21,948 bases of DNA from an uncultured Pseudomonadota bacterium (GCA_946480245.1 CAMLIZ010000069.1:1-21948); one strand, 5' to 3'. Positions 7,717-16,940 are shown, counted from the stretch's first letter. The notes: generated from the sequence alone by a model not told the origin. Made by a program: numbers and translations.

Positions 7717-9219
7717 ATGACCGAGCTCACCACGCCCCCGCCCGCCGACGAGAACCAGCTGATCGCCGAACGGCGCGAAAAACTGGCGGCGCTGCGCAAG
7801 ACCGGCATCGCCTTCCCCAACGACTTCAAGCCCGACCGCCATGCGGCCGACCTGCAGCGCCAGTACGGCGCCATGCCCAACGAGGAGCTGGAGCCGCTGG
7901 GCGTGCAGGTGGCGGTGGCCGGCCGGCTGATGCTCAAGCGCGTGATGGGCAAGGCCAGCTTCGGCACCTTGCAGGACACCTCCGGCCGCCTGCAGCTGTT
8001 CGTCACCAAGGACGGCGTGGGCGACGCGCTGTACGAGCAGTTCAAGCACTGGGACCTGGGCGACATCCTCGGTGGCGTGGGCACCCTGTTCAAGACGCGC
8101 ACCGGCGAGCTCTCGGTGCGCGTGCACACGCTGCGCCTGCTCACCAAGAGCCTGCGGCCGCTGCCGGACAAGTTCCACGGCATGACGGACCAGGAGCAGA
8201 AGTACCGCCAGCGCTATGTGGACCTGATCACCGACGAGGCGGCGCGCGCGCGCTTCGTGGCGCGCAGCAAGGCGGTGAGCTCGATCCGCACCTTCATGGT
8301 CGAGCACGGCTTCCTCGAGGTGGAAACGCCGATGCTGCACCCGATCCCCGGCGGCGCCAACGCCAAGCCCTTCGTCACGCACCACAACGCGCTCGACCAG
8401 GAGATGTTCCTGCGCATCGCGCCCGAGCTGTACCTGAAACGGCTGGTGGTGGGCGGTTTCGAGCGCGTGTTCGAGATCAACCGCAACTTCCGCAACGAAG
8501 GCATCTCGGTGCGCCACAACCCCGAGTTCACGATGATGGAGTTCTATGCGGCGTACTGGAACCATCACGACGTGATGGATTTCACCGAGTCGGTGCTGCG
8601 CCATGCGGCGCGCGCCGCCGCGGGCTCGGCACAGCTCACTTATGCCGGCCAGCCGGTGGACCTGGATCAGCCGTTCGCGCGCCTGTCGGTGCGTGATTCG
8701 TTGCTGCGCCACGCGGGCGTGGGCGCCGCCGAGGTGGACAGCGCCGAGGCGCTGCACGCCAAGCTGAAGTCGCTGGGCGAGGAGCCGCCCGCGCACTGGA
8801 CGCTGGCCGAGCTGCAGTTCGGGCTGTTCGAGGCCGCGGTGGAAGCGCAGCTGTGGCAGCCCACCTTCATCATCGACTACCCGGTGGAGGTGTCGCCGCT
8901 GGCGCGCGCCTCCGACAGCAACCCGGCGATCACCGAACGCTTCGAGCTCTTCATCACCGGCCGCGAATTCGCCAACGGGTTCTCCGAGCTGAACGACGCC
9001 GAGGACCAGGCGGCGCGCTTCCAGGCGCAGGCGGCCAACAAGGACGCCGGCGACGAGGAGGCGATGTACTACGACGCCGACTTCATCCGCGCGCTCGAAT
9101 ACGGCATGCCGCCCACCGGCGGCTGCGGCATCGGCATCGACCGGCTGATGATGCTGCTGACCGACAGCCCCAGCATCCGCGACGTGATCCTGTTCCCCGC
9201 GCTGCGCCGCGAGGGATAG
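7717..9219 (+). CDS. lysS: Lysyl-tRNA synthetase, class II
   Basis: Charges tRNA-Lys with lysine using ATP in the cytoplasm. The 500-residue protein is full length. An N-terminal helix ([23 protein letters not shown]) leads into an OB-fold anticodon-binding domain (about 55-160). The class II catalytic core follows: motif 2 in [20 protein letters not shown] (near 255) and motif 3 in [15 protein letters not shown] (near 475). [15 protein letters not shown] is the usual lysine/ATP-site stretch. The ATG at 7717 is chosen over an in-frame TTG nine codons upstream because homologues begin about 15-20 residues before the REKLAALR helix. There is no strong Shine-Dalgarno sequence. No prfB lies upstream, unlike in E. 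coli. The gene converges on the hybrid kinase gene with a 9-base gap. Confidence 0.97.
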   Translation: MTELTTPPPADENQLIAERREKLAALRKTGIAFPNDFKPDRHAADLQRQYGAMPNEELEPLGVQVAVAGRLMLKRVMGKASFGTLQDTSGRLQLFVTKDGVGDALYEQFKHWDLGDILGGVGTLFKTRTGELSVRVHTLRLLTKSLRPLPDKFHGMTDQEQKYRQRYVDLITDEAARARFVARSKAVSSIRTFMVEHGFLEVETPMLHPIPGGANAKPFVTHHNALDQEMFLRIAPELYLKRLVVGGFERVFEINRNFRNEGISVRHNPEFTMMEFYAAYWNHHDVMDFTESVLRHAARAAAGSAQLTYAGQPVDLDQPFARLSVRDSLLRHAGVGAAEVDSAEALHAKLKSLGEEPPAHWTLAELQFGLFEAAVEAQLWQPTFIIDYPVEVSPLARASDSNPAITERFELFITGREFANGFSELNDAEDQAARFQAQAANKDAGDEEAMYYDADFIRALEYGMPPTGGCGIGIDRLMMLLTDSPSIRDVILFPALRREG

Positions 9220-9220
9220 C

Positions 9221-9241
9221 GCCGCCGCTCAGGCCGGCGGT
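9221..9241. other. Small GC hairpin between convergent lysS and kinase genes
   Basis: GCCGCCG and CGGCGGT can pair across a 7-base loop, with one G-U pair. The hairpin covers the kinase stop codon and follows the lysS stop by one base. No T-run follows on either strand, so it is a weak candidate for a bidirectional transcription end or mRNA 3'-end protection. Confidence 0.25.
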
Positions 9242-11769
9242 GCCAGGGTGGCGTGCGGCTGGGGCAGCCAGGCCAGCAGCACGCGCACCAGCTCCTTCGG
9301 GTCGATCGGCTTGCCGATGTGATCCTGCATGCCGGCGGCCAGGCACTCCTGCTTGTCCTCCTCCATTGCGGCGGCGGTCATCGCGATGATCGGCAAATGC
9401 CTGCCCTGCGGCAGCTGGCGGATCACCCGCGTGGCCTGCGGGCCATCCATGCCCGGCATCTGCACGTCCATCAGCACGGCATCGAACGCCGCCTTCTTCA
9501 CCCAGTCCACCGCCTGTAGGCCATCGGCCGCCACGGTCACCTGCAGGCCGGCCATGCCGAGGAATGCCAGCGCCACCTGCTGGTTCACCACGTTGTCCTC
9601 CACCAGCAGCACGCGCGCCCCGCGTACCGGCTGCATCGCCTCGGCAAAGTCCTGCACCTGGCCGCGCGCAGCGGCGGGCGGAACCTGCCCGTGCTGCAGC
9701 CGCACGACGGCCTCCAGCAGGCGCGAGGGCGTCACCGGCTTGGTCAGCACCAGCAGGTCGGCAAGGCCGGCCAGCGCTTGCAGCACGGCCTCGCGCGTCT
9801 GCGGCGCCACCATGACCACGACCGCCAAGCGCAGCGCGCTGCGCTCGTACACGATGCCCCGCGCCTGCTGCACGAACTCGGCGCCCACCGCCCTCCAGTC
9901 GATCAGCAGCAGTTCGTAGCCGGCCTGCGGCTCGGCGCGGCGCAGCTTGAGCAGCGCGTCGTCGGCAAACGACGCGGTGCCCACCTGGAAGCGCCAGCTC
10001 TGCAGCATCTGCTGCAGGATCAGCCGCGCGGTGGGCTGGCTATCGACCACCAGCGTGCGCATGCCGCGAACGCGATGCAGGTCCACGCGCTCCACCCCCG
10101 GCTGCGCCAGCCCGAAGCGCGCACTGAAGCTGAAGCTGCTGCCCTGGCCGGGCGTGCTCTGCACGCCGATGGTGCCGCCCATCAGCCCCACCAGGCGCTT
10201 GCAGATCGCCAGCCCCAGGCCGGTGCCGCCATAGCGCCTCGTGGTCGATGCGTCGGCCTGCGTGAAAGCGTCGAACAGGCGCTCGGCCTGCCCGGGCGGG
10301 ATGCCGATGCCGGAGTCGCGCACGGCAAAGCGCAAGGTGACGTGCGTGTCGTCGCGCGCCAGCAGTGCAGCCGAGACCACGATCTCGCCACGAGGCGTGA
10401 ACTTGATGGCATTGCCGACCAGGTTGTTCAGCACTTGCGCCAAGCGCAGCGAATCGCCGAGCAGCCGCTGCGGGATGTTGCGGTCGATCTCGAAGAACAG
10501 ATCCAGGTCCGCCTCCTCGATGCGCGCCGAAAACAGGTGCCCGACGTTCTCGATCGTCTCCTCGGGGCTGAACTCCTCGGCCTCGAGCGCCACCTTGCCG
10601 GCCTCGATCTTCGAGTAGTCGAGGATGTCGTTGAGCAGCGCCAGCAAGGCCTTGGACGATGCCTGCACCTTCGAAAGGTGGTCGCGCTGCGTGTCGTTCA
10701 GCCGGGTGGCCAGCACCAGCTGCGTCAACCCGATCATGGCGTTCATCGGCGTGCGGATCTCGTGGCTCATGCTCGCCAGGAACAGGCTCTTGGCGGCGTT
10801 GGCCGCCTGCGCTTCGTCGCGGGCCTGGGCCAGCTCGCGCGCCTTGCTGCGCTCGCTCTCGTGCGCGGCGGCCAGCCGCGCATAGAGCAGCCCGTTTTCC
10901 AGCAGCAGCTCGAGCAGCACCACGCTGCATGCGAGCACGCCGTACACGCGGCCGGCATAGAAGCCGAGGTCGAAGCGGCCGGCGTTGAGCATGGCCGCGA
11001 GCGCGATGTCGCACAGCCATGCGGCCAGCGCCACCATCAGCCACAGGTCGAGCACCGAGTGCGGCCGCCGCCGCCACAGCGCCGCCAGGGCCACCGCGCT
11101 GAACAGCCACACGCTCACCACGACGCCTTGCATCGCCGGCGTGTAGTGCTGCGCCGCCATGATGGCGGGCAGCAGGCGCTGCCAGGTCGTGGCCAGCGCG
11201 ATCAGCGCCACCGCCAGCAGCACCGCGCCCAGCGGCACCGCGGCGGCCCACCAAAGCGCGCCGCGTGCCGGCAACGCCTGCGGCTGTGGCTTCAGCGCGG
11301 CGTAGCCGAGCACGAACAGCGGAAAGCCGCTGTGCCAGAACATGTAGATCCATGCCGTGCTCTGCGGCCCCGCACCGAGCAACCCTGCGGGCGCGAACAG
11401 CCCCGGGAACGTGAGTGCATGCCCGATCGTCAATGTGGCGGTGAAGAGATAGCCGCTGGCCAGCACCAGCAAGGCGTGGGCGCGCAGGATGCGGTACTGG
11501 CCGAACAGCAGCACCCCGGTGATCAGATCGTTGATGACCAGCACCGATTCGTAGATCGGCATGAAGGCCGGCAGCGGCGCCAGCGCGATGCGCGCGAACG
11601 GCGCCAGCACGCAGAACACGAGCACCGACACGGCCAGCACGCACAGCGCGCGCCGTCGGGCAGCGCGGCCTGCCGCCTGGCTGATCAGGAAGGTCGGGGC
11701 TTCGGCTCCGCCGCGCGGCGCATCGGTCGTGGCGCACGCCGGCGCCGGCACCTGGTTGCCTGCCCGCAA
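9229..11769 (-). CDS. Hybrid sensor histidine kinase with MASE4-like membrane domain and two receiver domains
   Basis: Membrane sensor that autophosphorylates and passes phosphate to its own receiver. The 846-residue protein has about eight hydrophobic helices between 41 and 297, matching the MASE4 type of integral sensor. A short coiled segment (298-328) leads to HisKA with SHEIRTPMN (phospho-His336). The HATPase follows, with the N-box NAIKFT (Asn453), DSGIGIP (485-491) and GGTGLGLAI (514-522). Receiver 1 (about 570-690) keeps Asp624 and Lys677 but has VDSQ where an acidic pair is expected and lacks the conserved Ser/Thr. Receiver 2 (about 718-836) is canonical: VEDN, Asp768 and Lys820. There is no Hpt domain, so a separate phosphotransfer partner is expected. 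The start is TTG, chosen because GGGGAG lies 5 bases upstream and the first in-frame ATG falls at residue 70, inside the membrane domain. The signal is unknown. Confidence 0.93.
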   Translation of the reverse strand: MRAGNQVPAPACATTDAPRGGAEAPTFLISQAAGRAARRRALCVLAVSVLVFCVLAPFARIALAPLPAFMPIYESVLVINDLITGVLLFGQYRILRAHALLVLASGYLFTATLTIGHALTFPGLFAPAGLLGAGPQSTAWIYMFWHSGFPLFVLGYAALKPQPQALPARGALWWAAAVPLGAVLLAVALIALATTWQRLLPAIMAAQHYTPAMQGVVVSVWLFSAVALAALWRRRPHSVLDLWLMVALAAWLCDIALAAMLNAGRFDLGFYAGRVYGVLACSVVLLELLLENGLLYARLAAAHESERSKARELAQARDEAQAANAAKSLFLASMSHEIRTPMNAMIGLTQLVLATRLNDTQRDHLSKVQASSKALLALLNDILDYSKIEAGKVALEAEEFSPEETIENVGHLFSARIEEADLDLFFEIDRNIPQRLLGDSLRLAQVLNNLVGNAIKFTPRGEIVVSAALLARDDTHVTLRFAVRDSGIGIPPGQAERLFDAFTQADASTTRRYGGTGLGLAICKRLVGLMGGTIGVQSTPGQGSSFSFSARFGLAQPGVERVDLHRVRGMRTLVVDSQPTARLILQQMLQSWRFQVGTASFADDALLKLRRAEPQAGYELLLIDWRAVGAEFVQQARGIVYERSALRLAVVVMVAPQTREAVLQALAGLADLLVLTKPVTPSRLLEAVVRLQHGQVPPAAARGQVQDFAEAMQPVRGARVLLVEDNVVNQQVALAFLGMAGLQVTVAADGLQAVDWVKKAAFDAVLMDVQMPGMDGPQATRVIRQLPQGRHLPIIAMTAAAMEEDKQECLAAGMQDHIGKPIDPKELVRVLLAWLPQPHATLAPPA

Positions 11770-11774
11770 ATCGT

Positions 11775-11780
11775 CTCCCC
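11775..11780 (-). promoter_or_regulatory. Strong ribosome binding site fixing the TTG start of the hybrid kinase
   Basis: On the minus strand GGGGAG is followed by ACGAT and then TTG. This is the best Shine-Dalgarno sequence near the 5' end of the kinase gene, and its five-base spacing supports initiation at the rare TTG. Confidence 0.7.
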
Positions 11781-11863
11781 GCTGTTCGGCATTGGTGATT
11801 GCCTGTTATGCCGCGAAGGTGCGGCCGGGGCAATTCCCTCCGACGGGGGACGCGTGCCGCGGA

Positions 11864-12652
11864 TCAGCGGTGCTTGAACGCCGGCTTGCGCTTGGCAAGG
11901 AACGCGTCCATGCCCTCGCGCTGGTCCTCGGTGCCGAACAGCGCATGGAACATGCGGCGTTCGTACATCAGCCCTTCGGACAGCGGCGACTCGAACGCGC
12001 GGTTCACGCACTCCTTGGCCAGCATCACGCTCGGCATGCCCAGCGCGCAGATCGCGCCCGCCGCGCCCAGCGCTTCTTCCATCAGCTTGTCCAGCGGCAC
12101 CACGCGCGACACCAGCCCCGCGCGCTCGGCCTCGGCCGCGTCCATCATGCGGCCGGTGAGCACCATGTCCATCGCCTTGGCCTTGCCCACTGCACGCGGC
12201 AGGCGCTGCGTGCCGCCGGCGCCGGGCACGATGCCGATCTTGATCTCGGGCTGGCCGAACTTGACGTTGTCGGCCGCGATGATGAAGTCGGCCGCCATCG
12301 CCACCTCGCAGCCGCCGCCCAGCGCAAAGCCGGCCACCGCCGCGATCACCGGCTTCTTCACCTGGCGAATGGTCTCCCAGTTGCGCGAGATGTAGCCGGT
12401 CTTGAACACGTGCATGAAGTCGTAGTTCGCCATGGCGGCGATGTCGGCGCCGGCCGCAAAGGCCTTCTCGCTGCCGGTGAGCACGATGCAGCCGATGCCG
12501 TCGTCGGCGTCGAAAGCCAGCAGGGCCTGGCCCAGCTCGTCCATCAGCTGGTCGTTCAGCGCGTTCATCTGCTTGGGCCGGTTGAGGGTGATCAAGCCGG
12601 TCTTCAGCGCGCCGTCACCGTGCACGCTGGTCAGAATGCATTCGTAGCCCAT
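11864..12652 (-). CDS. Enoyl-CoA hydratase (crotonase family)
   Basis: Adds water to trans-2-enoyl-CoA in fatty acid or aromatic/branched-chain acyl-CoA degradation; cytoplasmic. The 262 residues are a single crotonase domain: ITLNRPKQMNALN (21-33), the oxyanion-hole stretch AFAAGADI (64-71), then GFALGGGCEVAMAADF (108-123) with catalytic Glu116. The second catalytic residue, Glu136, is in FGQPEIKIGIVPGAGGTQRL. Both glutamates being present argues for a true hydratase rather than an isomerase or dehydratase relative. Length equals that of short-chain hydratases such as PaaF/FadB1, but substrate range cannot be told. A ribosome binding site (GAGGA) lies about 5 bases before the ATG at 12652. 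The hybrid kinase gene starts 94 bases downstream on the same strand, so read-through is possible but not shown. Confidence 0.93.
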   Translation of the reverse strand: MGYECILTSVHGDGALKTGLITLNRPKQMNALNDQLMDELGQALLAFDADDGIGCIVLTGSEKAFAAGADIAAMANYDFMHVFKTGYISRNWETIRQVKKPVIAAVAGFALGGGCEVAMAADFIIAADNVKFGQPEIKIGIVPGAGGTQRLPRAVGKAKAMDMVLTGRMMDAAEAERAGLVSRVVPLDKLMEEALGAAGAICALGMPSVMLAKECVNRAFESPLSEGLMYERRMFHALFGTEDQREGMDAFLAKRKPAFKHR

Positions 12653-12679
12653 ACGAATCCTCGTAGCAAGACGCGGGCA

Positions 12680-12685
12680 ACTATA
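12680..12685 (-). promoter_or_regulatory. Candidate -10 box for the enoyl-CoA hydratase gene
   Basis: TATAGT on the minus strand (5 of 6 to consensus) lies 27 bases before the hydratase ATG. The predicted start of transcription would give a leader of about 20 bases that holds the GAGGA ribosome site. No clear -35 box was found. Confidence 0.45.
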
Positions 12686-12798
12686 CGTGGCACAGGCCGC
12701 ACGACGGCCGCCGAAGGGGTTCTTCCCCTGTCAGCCTTGCGTCAGGCGCGTTAAGCTCAGCCCCGGTGTTTTCGACCTCAGGGAACGGACCCGCTCGC

Positions 12799-13293
12799 AT
12801 GGCTCAGACCTATCGCAAGACCGACAAAGGCCACGCCGAGATCGACACGCGCGCGCATCATCTGCCCCCGCGCCTGCGCAGCGCACTGATCCTGGTGGAC
12901 GGCAAGCGCAGCGACGACGAGCTGCGCAAGCTGGTTCTGCAGGATCCGGACGCCACGCTGCAGCAGTTGCTCGAGCAAGGCTTCATCGAGCCGGTGGGGG
13001 CCACGCCTGCCAAGGCGCCCGCGGCACCGCCAGCCGCGCCCGCCGCGGCAAAGACCGAATCGCAGCTCACCTCGTCGGTGGCGCCATCGCAGCTGGAGCA
13101 GATCAAGCGCGAGGCGGTGCGCTCGCTCAACAACCACCTGGGGCCGATGGCCGACAACCTGTCGTTGAAGATCGAGAAGGCGCGCAGCATGGCCGAGCTG
13201 CGTCCGCTGCTGGAAACCGGCGCCCAGATCATCCTCAACGCCAGCGGCACGGGCGCCGCGGCAGATTTCACCAGCCGCTTCCTACCGACCTGA
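12799..13293 (+). CDS. Uncharacterised two-part protein with Ala/Pro linker
   Basis: I do not recognise a named family. The 164 residues divide into three parts. A charged N-terminal region (1-66) contains RAHHLPPRLRSALILVDGKRSDDELRKL and ends in LEQGFIEPV, a pattern that suggests a small winged-helix-like fold. An Ala/Pro-rich linker spans about 68-84. A C-terminal helical region (97-164) contains LEQIKREAVRSLNNHLGPMADNL split by one glycine turn, then ELRPLLETGAQIIL. There is no signal peptide or membrane segment. The ATG at 12799 is preferred to the GTG 11 codons upstream because conserved-looking sequence starts at MAQTYRK. The gene diverges from the enoyl-CoA hydratase gene, and its last 12 bases overlap the convergent DUF3108 gene. 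Steady third-position GC bias supports real coding. Confidence 0.75.
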   Translation: MAQTYRKTDKGHAEIDTRAHHLPPRLRSALILVDGKRSDDELRKLVLQDPDATLQQLLEQGFIEPVGATPAKAPAAPPAAPAAAKTESQLTSSVAPSQLEQIKREAVRSLNNHLGPMADNLSLKIEKARSMAELRPLLETGAQIILNASGTGAAADFTSRFLPT

Positions 13294-14382
13294 GGCAGCG
13301 GGCTCGGCCGCCTGCAGCGGTGGCCGCTTCAGCCACAGGTCGAGGTAGGTGCCCGGCCGCTGCTCCACCCGCAGGCGCACCGGCAGGTATTGCAGCGTCG
13401 GCGCGAACCATCCCTCTACCGTGATCACGTGCGGCGCACCTGCGGGCCGCTGCGGCTTCACGTGCCATGCGATCACCTCGCCGAACGGCGTGGGCACCGG
13501 CTCCGACTGCAGCACATCGAAAGCCCACGGGTCCACGCGCGTGGGCAGCGCCACGTTCAAGCTGACGCGGCGGCCCGGCGCCAGCAGCGCGGGGTCGGTG
13601 GTGAAGCGCCACACCAGCTGCACCAGCTGGCTCGCACTGTCCTGCACGCCGGGCGGCTGCGCGACCCTGCTGCCGTTGCCGAGCGTCACCTCGTGGCCGT
13701 CGAACAGCACGGTCTCGCGGCGCGGCGTGCCGAACAGCAGCTGGGTCTCCTGGTCGTAGCGCTGCGGTTGCAGGCCGTGCCCGGTGATTTCGCCGTCGCT
13801 GGTCACCTGGCGCGTCGCAAACAGCGCGACGCGCGTGTCCATGTGCACCTGGTAATGGGTGCCGCGACGGATCCAGCGCACCTCGGCCCAGCCCTCCACC
13901 GGGCCACGCACATTGCCGGTCACGTGGTATTGCAGCTCGGTGGATGGCGGCCACACCACCTCGCGGGCCGGCGACGATGCGGGCGCAGGAGCGGCCGCGA
14001 CCACGGACGGAAGCGCGGGCAACGGCGGCGCTTGCGCGTCCAGCAGGGGCTCGGGCAGCACCGGCAGCAGCTCGATCGCCCGTTGCGTCACGGCGTGGCG
14101 CAGCGGTGCCGAAGCGGGTGGGGATGGGGGCACCGCCCGCTGCGCGCCGGCGGCCGGTGGCGGCGGGGGGCGCCGACGCGGCGGCGGCGTCGGCCTCGCG
14201 GGGCGCAGCTCGCGCACGAATGCCACGCTGAAGCGTGCGGGCGCGGCGCTGCTTTGCGCCGCCAGCCAGCTGGCGACCAGCCGGTCGCTGAGCCACATGT
14301 GCCATGCGGCGACCACGAGCAGCACCGCGACCCAGGCGGCGCCACGGCGCCAGGCGAACCGTGGCTTCAGCCGTGCAGCCAT
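13282..14382 (-). CDS. DUF3108 protein with N-terminal membrane anchor and proline-rich linker
   Basis: Function unknown. The 366 residues run as a basic N-terminus, one membrane helix (about 14-31, AAWVAVLLVVAAWHMWL), a Pro/Arg-rich linker (about 61-92, with PPPRRRPPPPP) and further Ala/Pro spacer to about 140. A beta-rich periplasmic domain follows from ELQYHVTGNVRGPVEGWAEV to YLPVRLRVEQRPGTYLDLWL, the DUF3108 region. The layout recalls TonB or other envelope-spanning proteins with a fixed inner-membrane end. The ATG at 14382 lies inside the 3' end of the peptidase gene (16-base overlap), so translation is probably coupled. It is last in the hydroxylase-dsbC-peptidase row. The five consecutive prolines suggest a need for elongation factor P. 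Confidence 0.85.
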   Translation of the reverse strand: MAARLKPRFAWRRGAAWVAVLLVVAAWHMWLSDRLVASWLAAQSSAAPARFSVAFVRELRPARPTPPPRRRPPPPPAAGAQRAVPPSPPASAPLRHAVTQRAIELLPVLPEPLLDAQAPPLPALPSVVAAAPAPASSPAREVVWPPSTELQYHVTGNVRGPVEGWAEVRWIRRGTHYQVHMDTRVALFATRQVTSDGEITGHGLQPQRYDQETQLLFGTPRRETVLFDGHEVTLGNGSRVAQPPGVQDSASQLVQLVWRFTTDPALLAPGRRVSLNVALPTRVDPWAFDVLQSEPVPTPFGEVIAWHVKPQRPAGAPHVITVEGWFAPTLQYLPVRLRVEQRPGTYLDLWLKRPPLQAAEPAASGR

Positions 14383-16118
14383 GCGCGCCGCAGCGCCAGG
14401 GCCGGCTTGGACGCCTTCTCGTCGATCACCAAAGTGGGCGTGCGCGCCACCGCGTCGCGCGCCGGCGGCTGCACGTGCAGCGTGTGCACGCGCTGGTCGC
14501 GCACCACCAGCAGCTCGAGCGGCGCGCCGGGCGCCACCCAGGCCTGCGCATCGTCGAGGCGGCGGATGCGCCAGCCCTGCACCGCCAGCAGCTCGTCACC
14601 GGGTGCCACGCCGGCCTGTTCGGCCGCGCCCCCGCGCAGCACCGACTTCACCTGCGCGCCGGTGATCGGCCCCTCGCTCAGGCGCAGGCCCAGCTCCGCC
14701 GCGAGGCCGGTGGCCGCCTCTTCCTTCACGGCGATGCCGGCACGCTCCAGCAGCGCCGGCAGCGGCAGGTCGGCGGTGCCGTGCACCCAGTCCATCAGCG
14801 TGTCCACCACGCCGCCACCGGCCAGCGCCTGCAGCGCCAGCACGATGTCGCCTTCGGAGATCGCGCCGCCGCCGCTGCTCGACCACAGCTTGCGCATCAG
14901 CGCGTCCAGCGAGCTGGCGGCGCGGCCGCTGCGCAGCGTGAGGTCCAGCGCCAGCGCCACCAGCGACCCCTTGGTGTAGTAGCTCACCGTGGCGTTGGGC
15001 GTGTTCTCGTCGGCGCGGTAGTACTTGACCCACGCGTCGAAGCTGGACTGGGCCACGCTCTGCACATTGCGGCCAGGGGTGCCGAGCACGCCGGCCAGCG
15101 TGGTGCCCACGAGCTTGAGGTAGCGCGCCTCGTCGATCAGGCCGCTGCGCAGCAGGAACAGGTCGTCGTAGTACGAGGTGAAGCCCTCGAAGAACCACAG
15201 CAGCTCGGTGTAGTTCTCGCTGGCGTAGTCGATCTGCGCGAAGTCCGCGGGCTTCAGGCGCTTGACGTTCCAGGTGTGAAAGTACTCGTGGCTGATCAGG
15301 CCGAGCAAGCGCACATGGCCATCGGTGAGCGCCTTCTGGTGCTCGCGCGGCAGCTCCCGGCGCGGAAACACCAGCGCCGTGCTGGCGCGGTGCTCCAGGC
15401 CGCCGTAGCCGTCTTCCATCGCGTTGAGCATGAACACGTAGCGCTCGAACGGCGGTTTGCCGGCGCCGGGGCTGCCCGGCTCGCCATGCCAGAACGCGAT
15501 CTGCGCCTCGCAGATGCGCCGGGTTTCGGCCAGCAGGCGTTCGCCGTCGAAGCCGGGCAGCGCACCGGCCACCACGAACTCGTGCGGCACGCCGCCCGCC
15601 TCGAAGCTGCCGCGCCAGAAGCGCCCGAGCTCGAATGGGTGGTCCACCAGTTCGTCGTAGCCCTCGGCCTGGTAGACGCCGCGGCCGACGCTGCGCATGC
15701 CGGTGGCCACCTCCCAGCCCTTGGGGCAGGTGCCGATGCGCACGCGGTGCGGCTCCTGCTCGCGCCCTTCGGCACGCAGGAACAGGCTGGTGCCGTTGAA
15801 GAAGCCGCGGCTGGTGTCAAGGAAGGCGGTGCGCACCGAGGTGTCGAACGCGTACACCAGATAGCTCACCGTGAGCGCGGCGCGCCCCTCGCACGGCGCG
15901 AGCCAGCTGGTCTTGTCCAGTTGCTCCAGCGCGACTTCGCGGTCGCCCTGGTACGCCTTCAGCTGCGACAGGTGGCGCCCGAACTCGCGCACCATGTAGC
16001 TGCCGGGGATCCACACCGGCAGCGACAGCCGCTGCTCGGCCGCCGGCTGCGGCAGCTCCAGCGTGACGCGAAAGCTGTGGGTGTGCGGCTCGGCGATGTC
16101 GACGCGGTACGTGATCAT
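14367..16118 (-). CDS. M61-family metallopeptidase with C-terminal PDZ domain
   Basis: Zinc aminopeptidase of the glycyl aminopeptidase type. The 583 residues start with an all-beta N-terminal domain (SLPVWIPGSYMVREFGRHL at 32-50) typical of M61. The catalytic domain has GGLEHR (239-244), the zinc motif HEYFH (277-281) and the third ligand Glu311 in LLWFFEGFTSYYDD. SYYTKGSLVALALD comes further on. A PDZ domain lies near 480-560 and includes GGAAEQAGVAPGDELLAVQG split over two strands. No signal peptide is seen, so it is probably cytoplasmic, although periplasmic relatives exist. The ATG at 16118 is used because the next upstream ATG is in another frame. It follows the dsbC-like gene by 49 bases and overlaps the DUF3108 gene. 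Confidence 0.93.
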   Translation of the reverse strand: MITYRVDIAEPHTHSFRVTLELPQPAAEQRLSLPVWIPGSYMVREFGRHLSQLKAYQGDREVALEQLDKTSWLAPCEGRAALTVSYLVYAFDTSVRTAFLDTSRGFFNGTSLFLRAEGREQEPHRVRIGTCPKGWEVATGMRSVGRGVYQAEGYDELVDHPFELGRFWRGSFEAGGVPHEFVVAGALPGFDGERLLAETRRICEAQIAFWHGEPGSPGAGKPPFERYVFMLNAMEDGYGGLEHRASTALVFPRRELPREHQKALTDGHVRLLGLISHEYFHTWNVKRLKPADFAQIDYASENYTELLWFFEGFTSYYDDLFLLRSGLIDEARYLKLVGTTLAGVLGTPGRNVQSVAQSSFDAWVKYYRADENTPNATVSYYTKGSLVALALDLTLRSGRAASSLDALMRKLWSSSGGGAISEGDIVLALQALAGGGVVDTLMDWVHGTADLPLPALLERAGIAVKEEAATGLAAELGLRLSEGPITGAQVKSVLRGGAAEQAGVAPGDELLAVQGWRIRRLDDAQAWVAPGAPLELLVVRDQRVHTLHVQPPARDAVARTPTLVIDEKASKPALALRRAWLHG

Positions 16119-16167
16119 CGGCGCATTGTCGCCGCCGCCACCGCAGGCGCGCGGCCGGGGGCTCGAC

Positions 16168-16929
16168 TCAGCCCTTGCCGGCGGCGATCTGCGCGAAGCG
16201 CTTTTCCACCACGGCGGCGGGAACGGCGCCAGGCGCGCGGCTGCCGTCCTCGAACACCACGCCGGGCGTGCCCTGGATGTGGTGCTTGGTGCTCAGCGCG
16301 AGGTTGCGCTCGATCGCGGCGTCGTCGCAGCGGCCCATCAAGCGCGGCGGCGCCTTGCCGTCGAGCATCCAGTTGCGCCAGGCGGAGGTGTTGTCCTTCG
16401 AGCACCAGATCGCGCGCGCCTTCTCCGGCGAATCACCGCCGAGGATCGGGATCACGAAGGTGTAGACGGTGACGTCGTTGATCTCCTGCAGCGTGTGCTC
16501 GAAGCGCTTGCAGTAGCCGCAGTTCGGGTCGGCGAACACGGCCAGCTTGCGCTTGCCGTTGCCCTTCTTCCAGACGATGGCGTCCTTCAGCGGCAGGCTG
16601 GCGAAGTCGATCGCGTTGATCTTGTCCAGGCGCGCCTGCGTGAGGTTCACGTGGCTGCGCGTGTCCAGGATCTCGCCTTCGATCAGGTGGTCGCCCTTCT
16701 CGTCGGTGTAGAACACCTGGCCACCCATGCGCAGTTCGTACAGCCCGGGGATCGGCGTCTTGCTGATCTCGTCGATCTTGGGGAACTCGGGCAGCCGCTC
16801 GGCCACGTTCTTGCGAATCGCCGCCGCATCCTGTGCTTGGGCGAAGGGAGCAGCCAGCAGGCCGATGGCCAGGCCGAGGGCCAGGCCGGGCAGCACGCGC
16901 CGCAACGAGGAGACAAACGAAGTCGACAT
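16168..16929 (-). CDS. dsbC: Periplasmic thiol:disulfide interchange protein, DsbC-like
   Basis: Disulfide isomerase that reshuffles wrong disulfides in periplasmic proteins; in known systems it is kept reduced by DsbD. The 253-residue precursor has a signal peptide (MSTSFVSSLRRVLPGLALGL, ending near AQA at 30-32), a DsbC-type dimerisation domain (about 35-95) and a thioredoxin domain. That domain holds the active site CGYC (Cys137, Cys140), a second cysteine pair (Cys176, Cys201) and the cis-proline motif GTPG (220-223). All are in the places expected for DsbC. The ATG at 16929 is chosen over frame-open sequence upstream because it gives a clean signal peptide and has AAGGA about 7 bases before it. 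It starts 11 bases after the hydroxylase gene, indicating one transcript. Confidence 0.93.
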   Translation of the reverse strand: MSTSFVSSLRRVLPGLALGLAIGLLAAPFAQAQDAAAIRKNVAERLPEFPKIDEISKTPIPGLYELRMGGQVFYTDEKGDHLIEGEILDTRSHVNLTQARLDKINAIDFASLPLKDAIVWKKGNGKRKLAVFADPNCGYCKRFEHTLQEINDVTVYTFVIPILGGDSPEKARAIWCSKDNTSAWRNWMLDGKAPPRLMGRCDDAAIERNLALSTKHHIQGTPGVVFEDGSRAPGAVPAAVVEKRFAQIAAGKG

Positions 16930-16940
16930 TGAGGGTTCCT

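Noticed and set aside
6726..8696. A 656-codon plus-strand open frame running from wbpB antisense into lysS
   Set aside because: It spans the divergent promoter spacer and two genes in other frames, has no family features and no plausible ribosome site.
9691..11877. A 728-codon plus-strand open frame opposite the hybrid kinase
   Set aside because: Long antisense frames arise from the third-position GC bias of the kinase gene. The translation is low-complexity His/Gln/Arg-rich and the minus-strand product is an unambiguous kinase.
12737..12756. TTGCGT and TTAAGC as a promoter for the small gene at 12799
   Set aside because: The two boxes are only 8 bases apart, far from the 16-18 needed, so no promoter is claimed there.
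14172..14194. Perfect 8-bp inverted repeat with 7-base loop inside the DUF3108 gene
   Set aside because: It falls in the proline/arginine-rich coding stretch where CCG/CGG-type codons readily make palindromes, and it has no T-run or regulatory context.
14304..16472. A 722-codon plus-strand open frame opposite the M61 peptidase
   Set aside because: Same antisense artefact; the peptidase carries HExxH, the third ligand and a PDZ domain, while this frame shows no domain.
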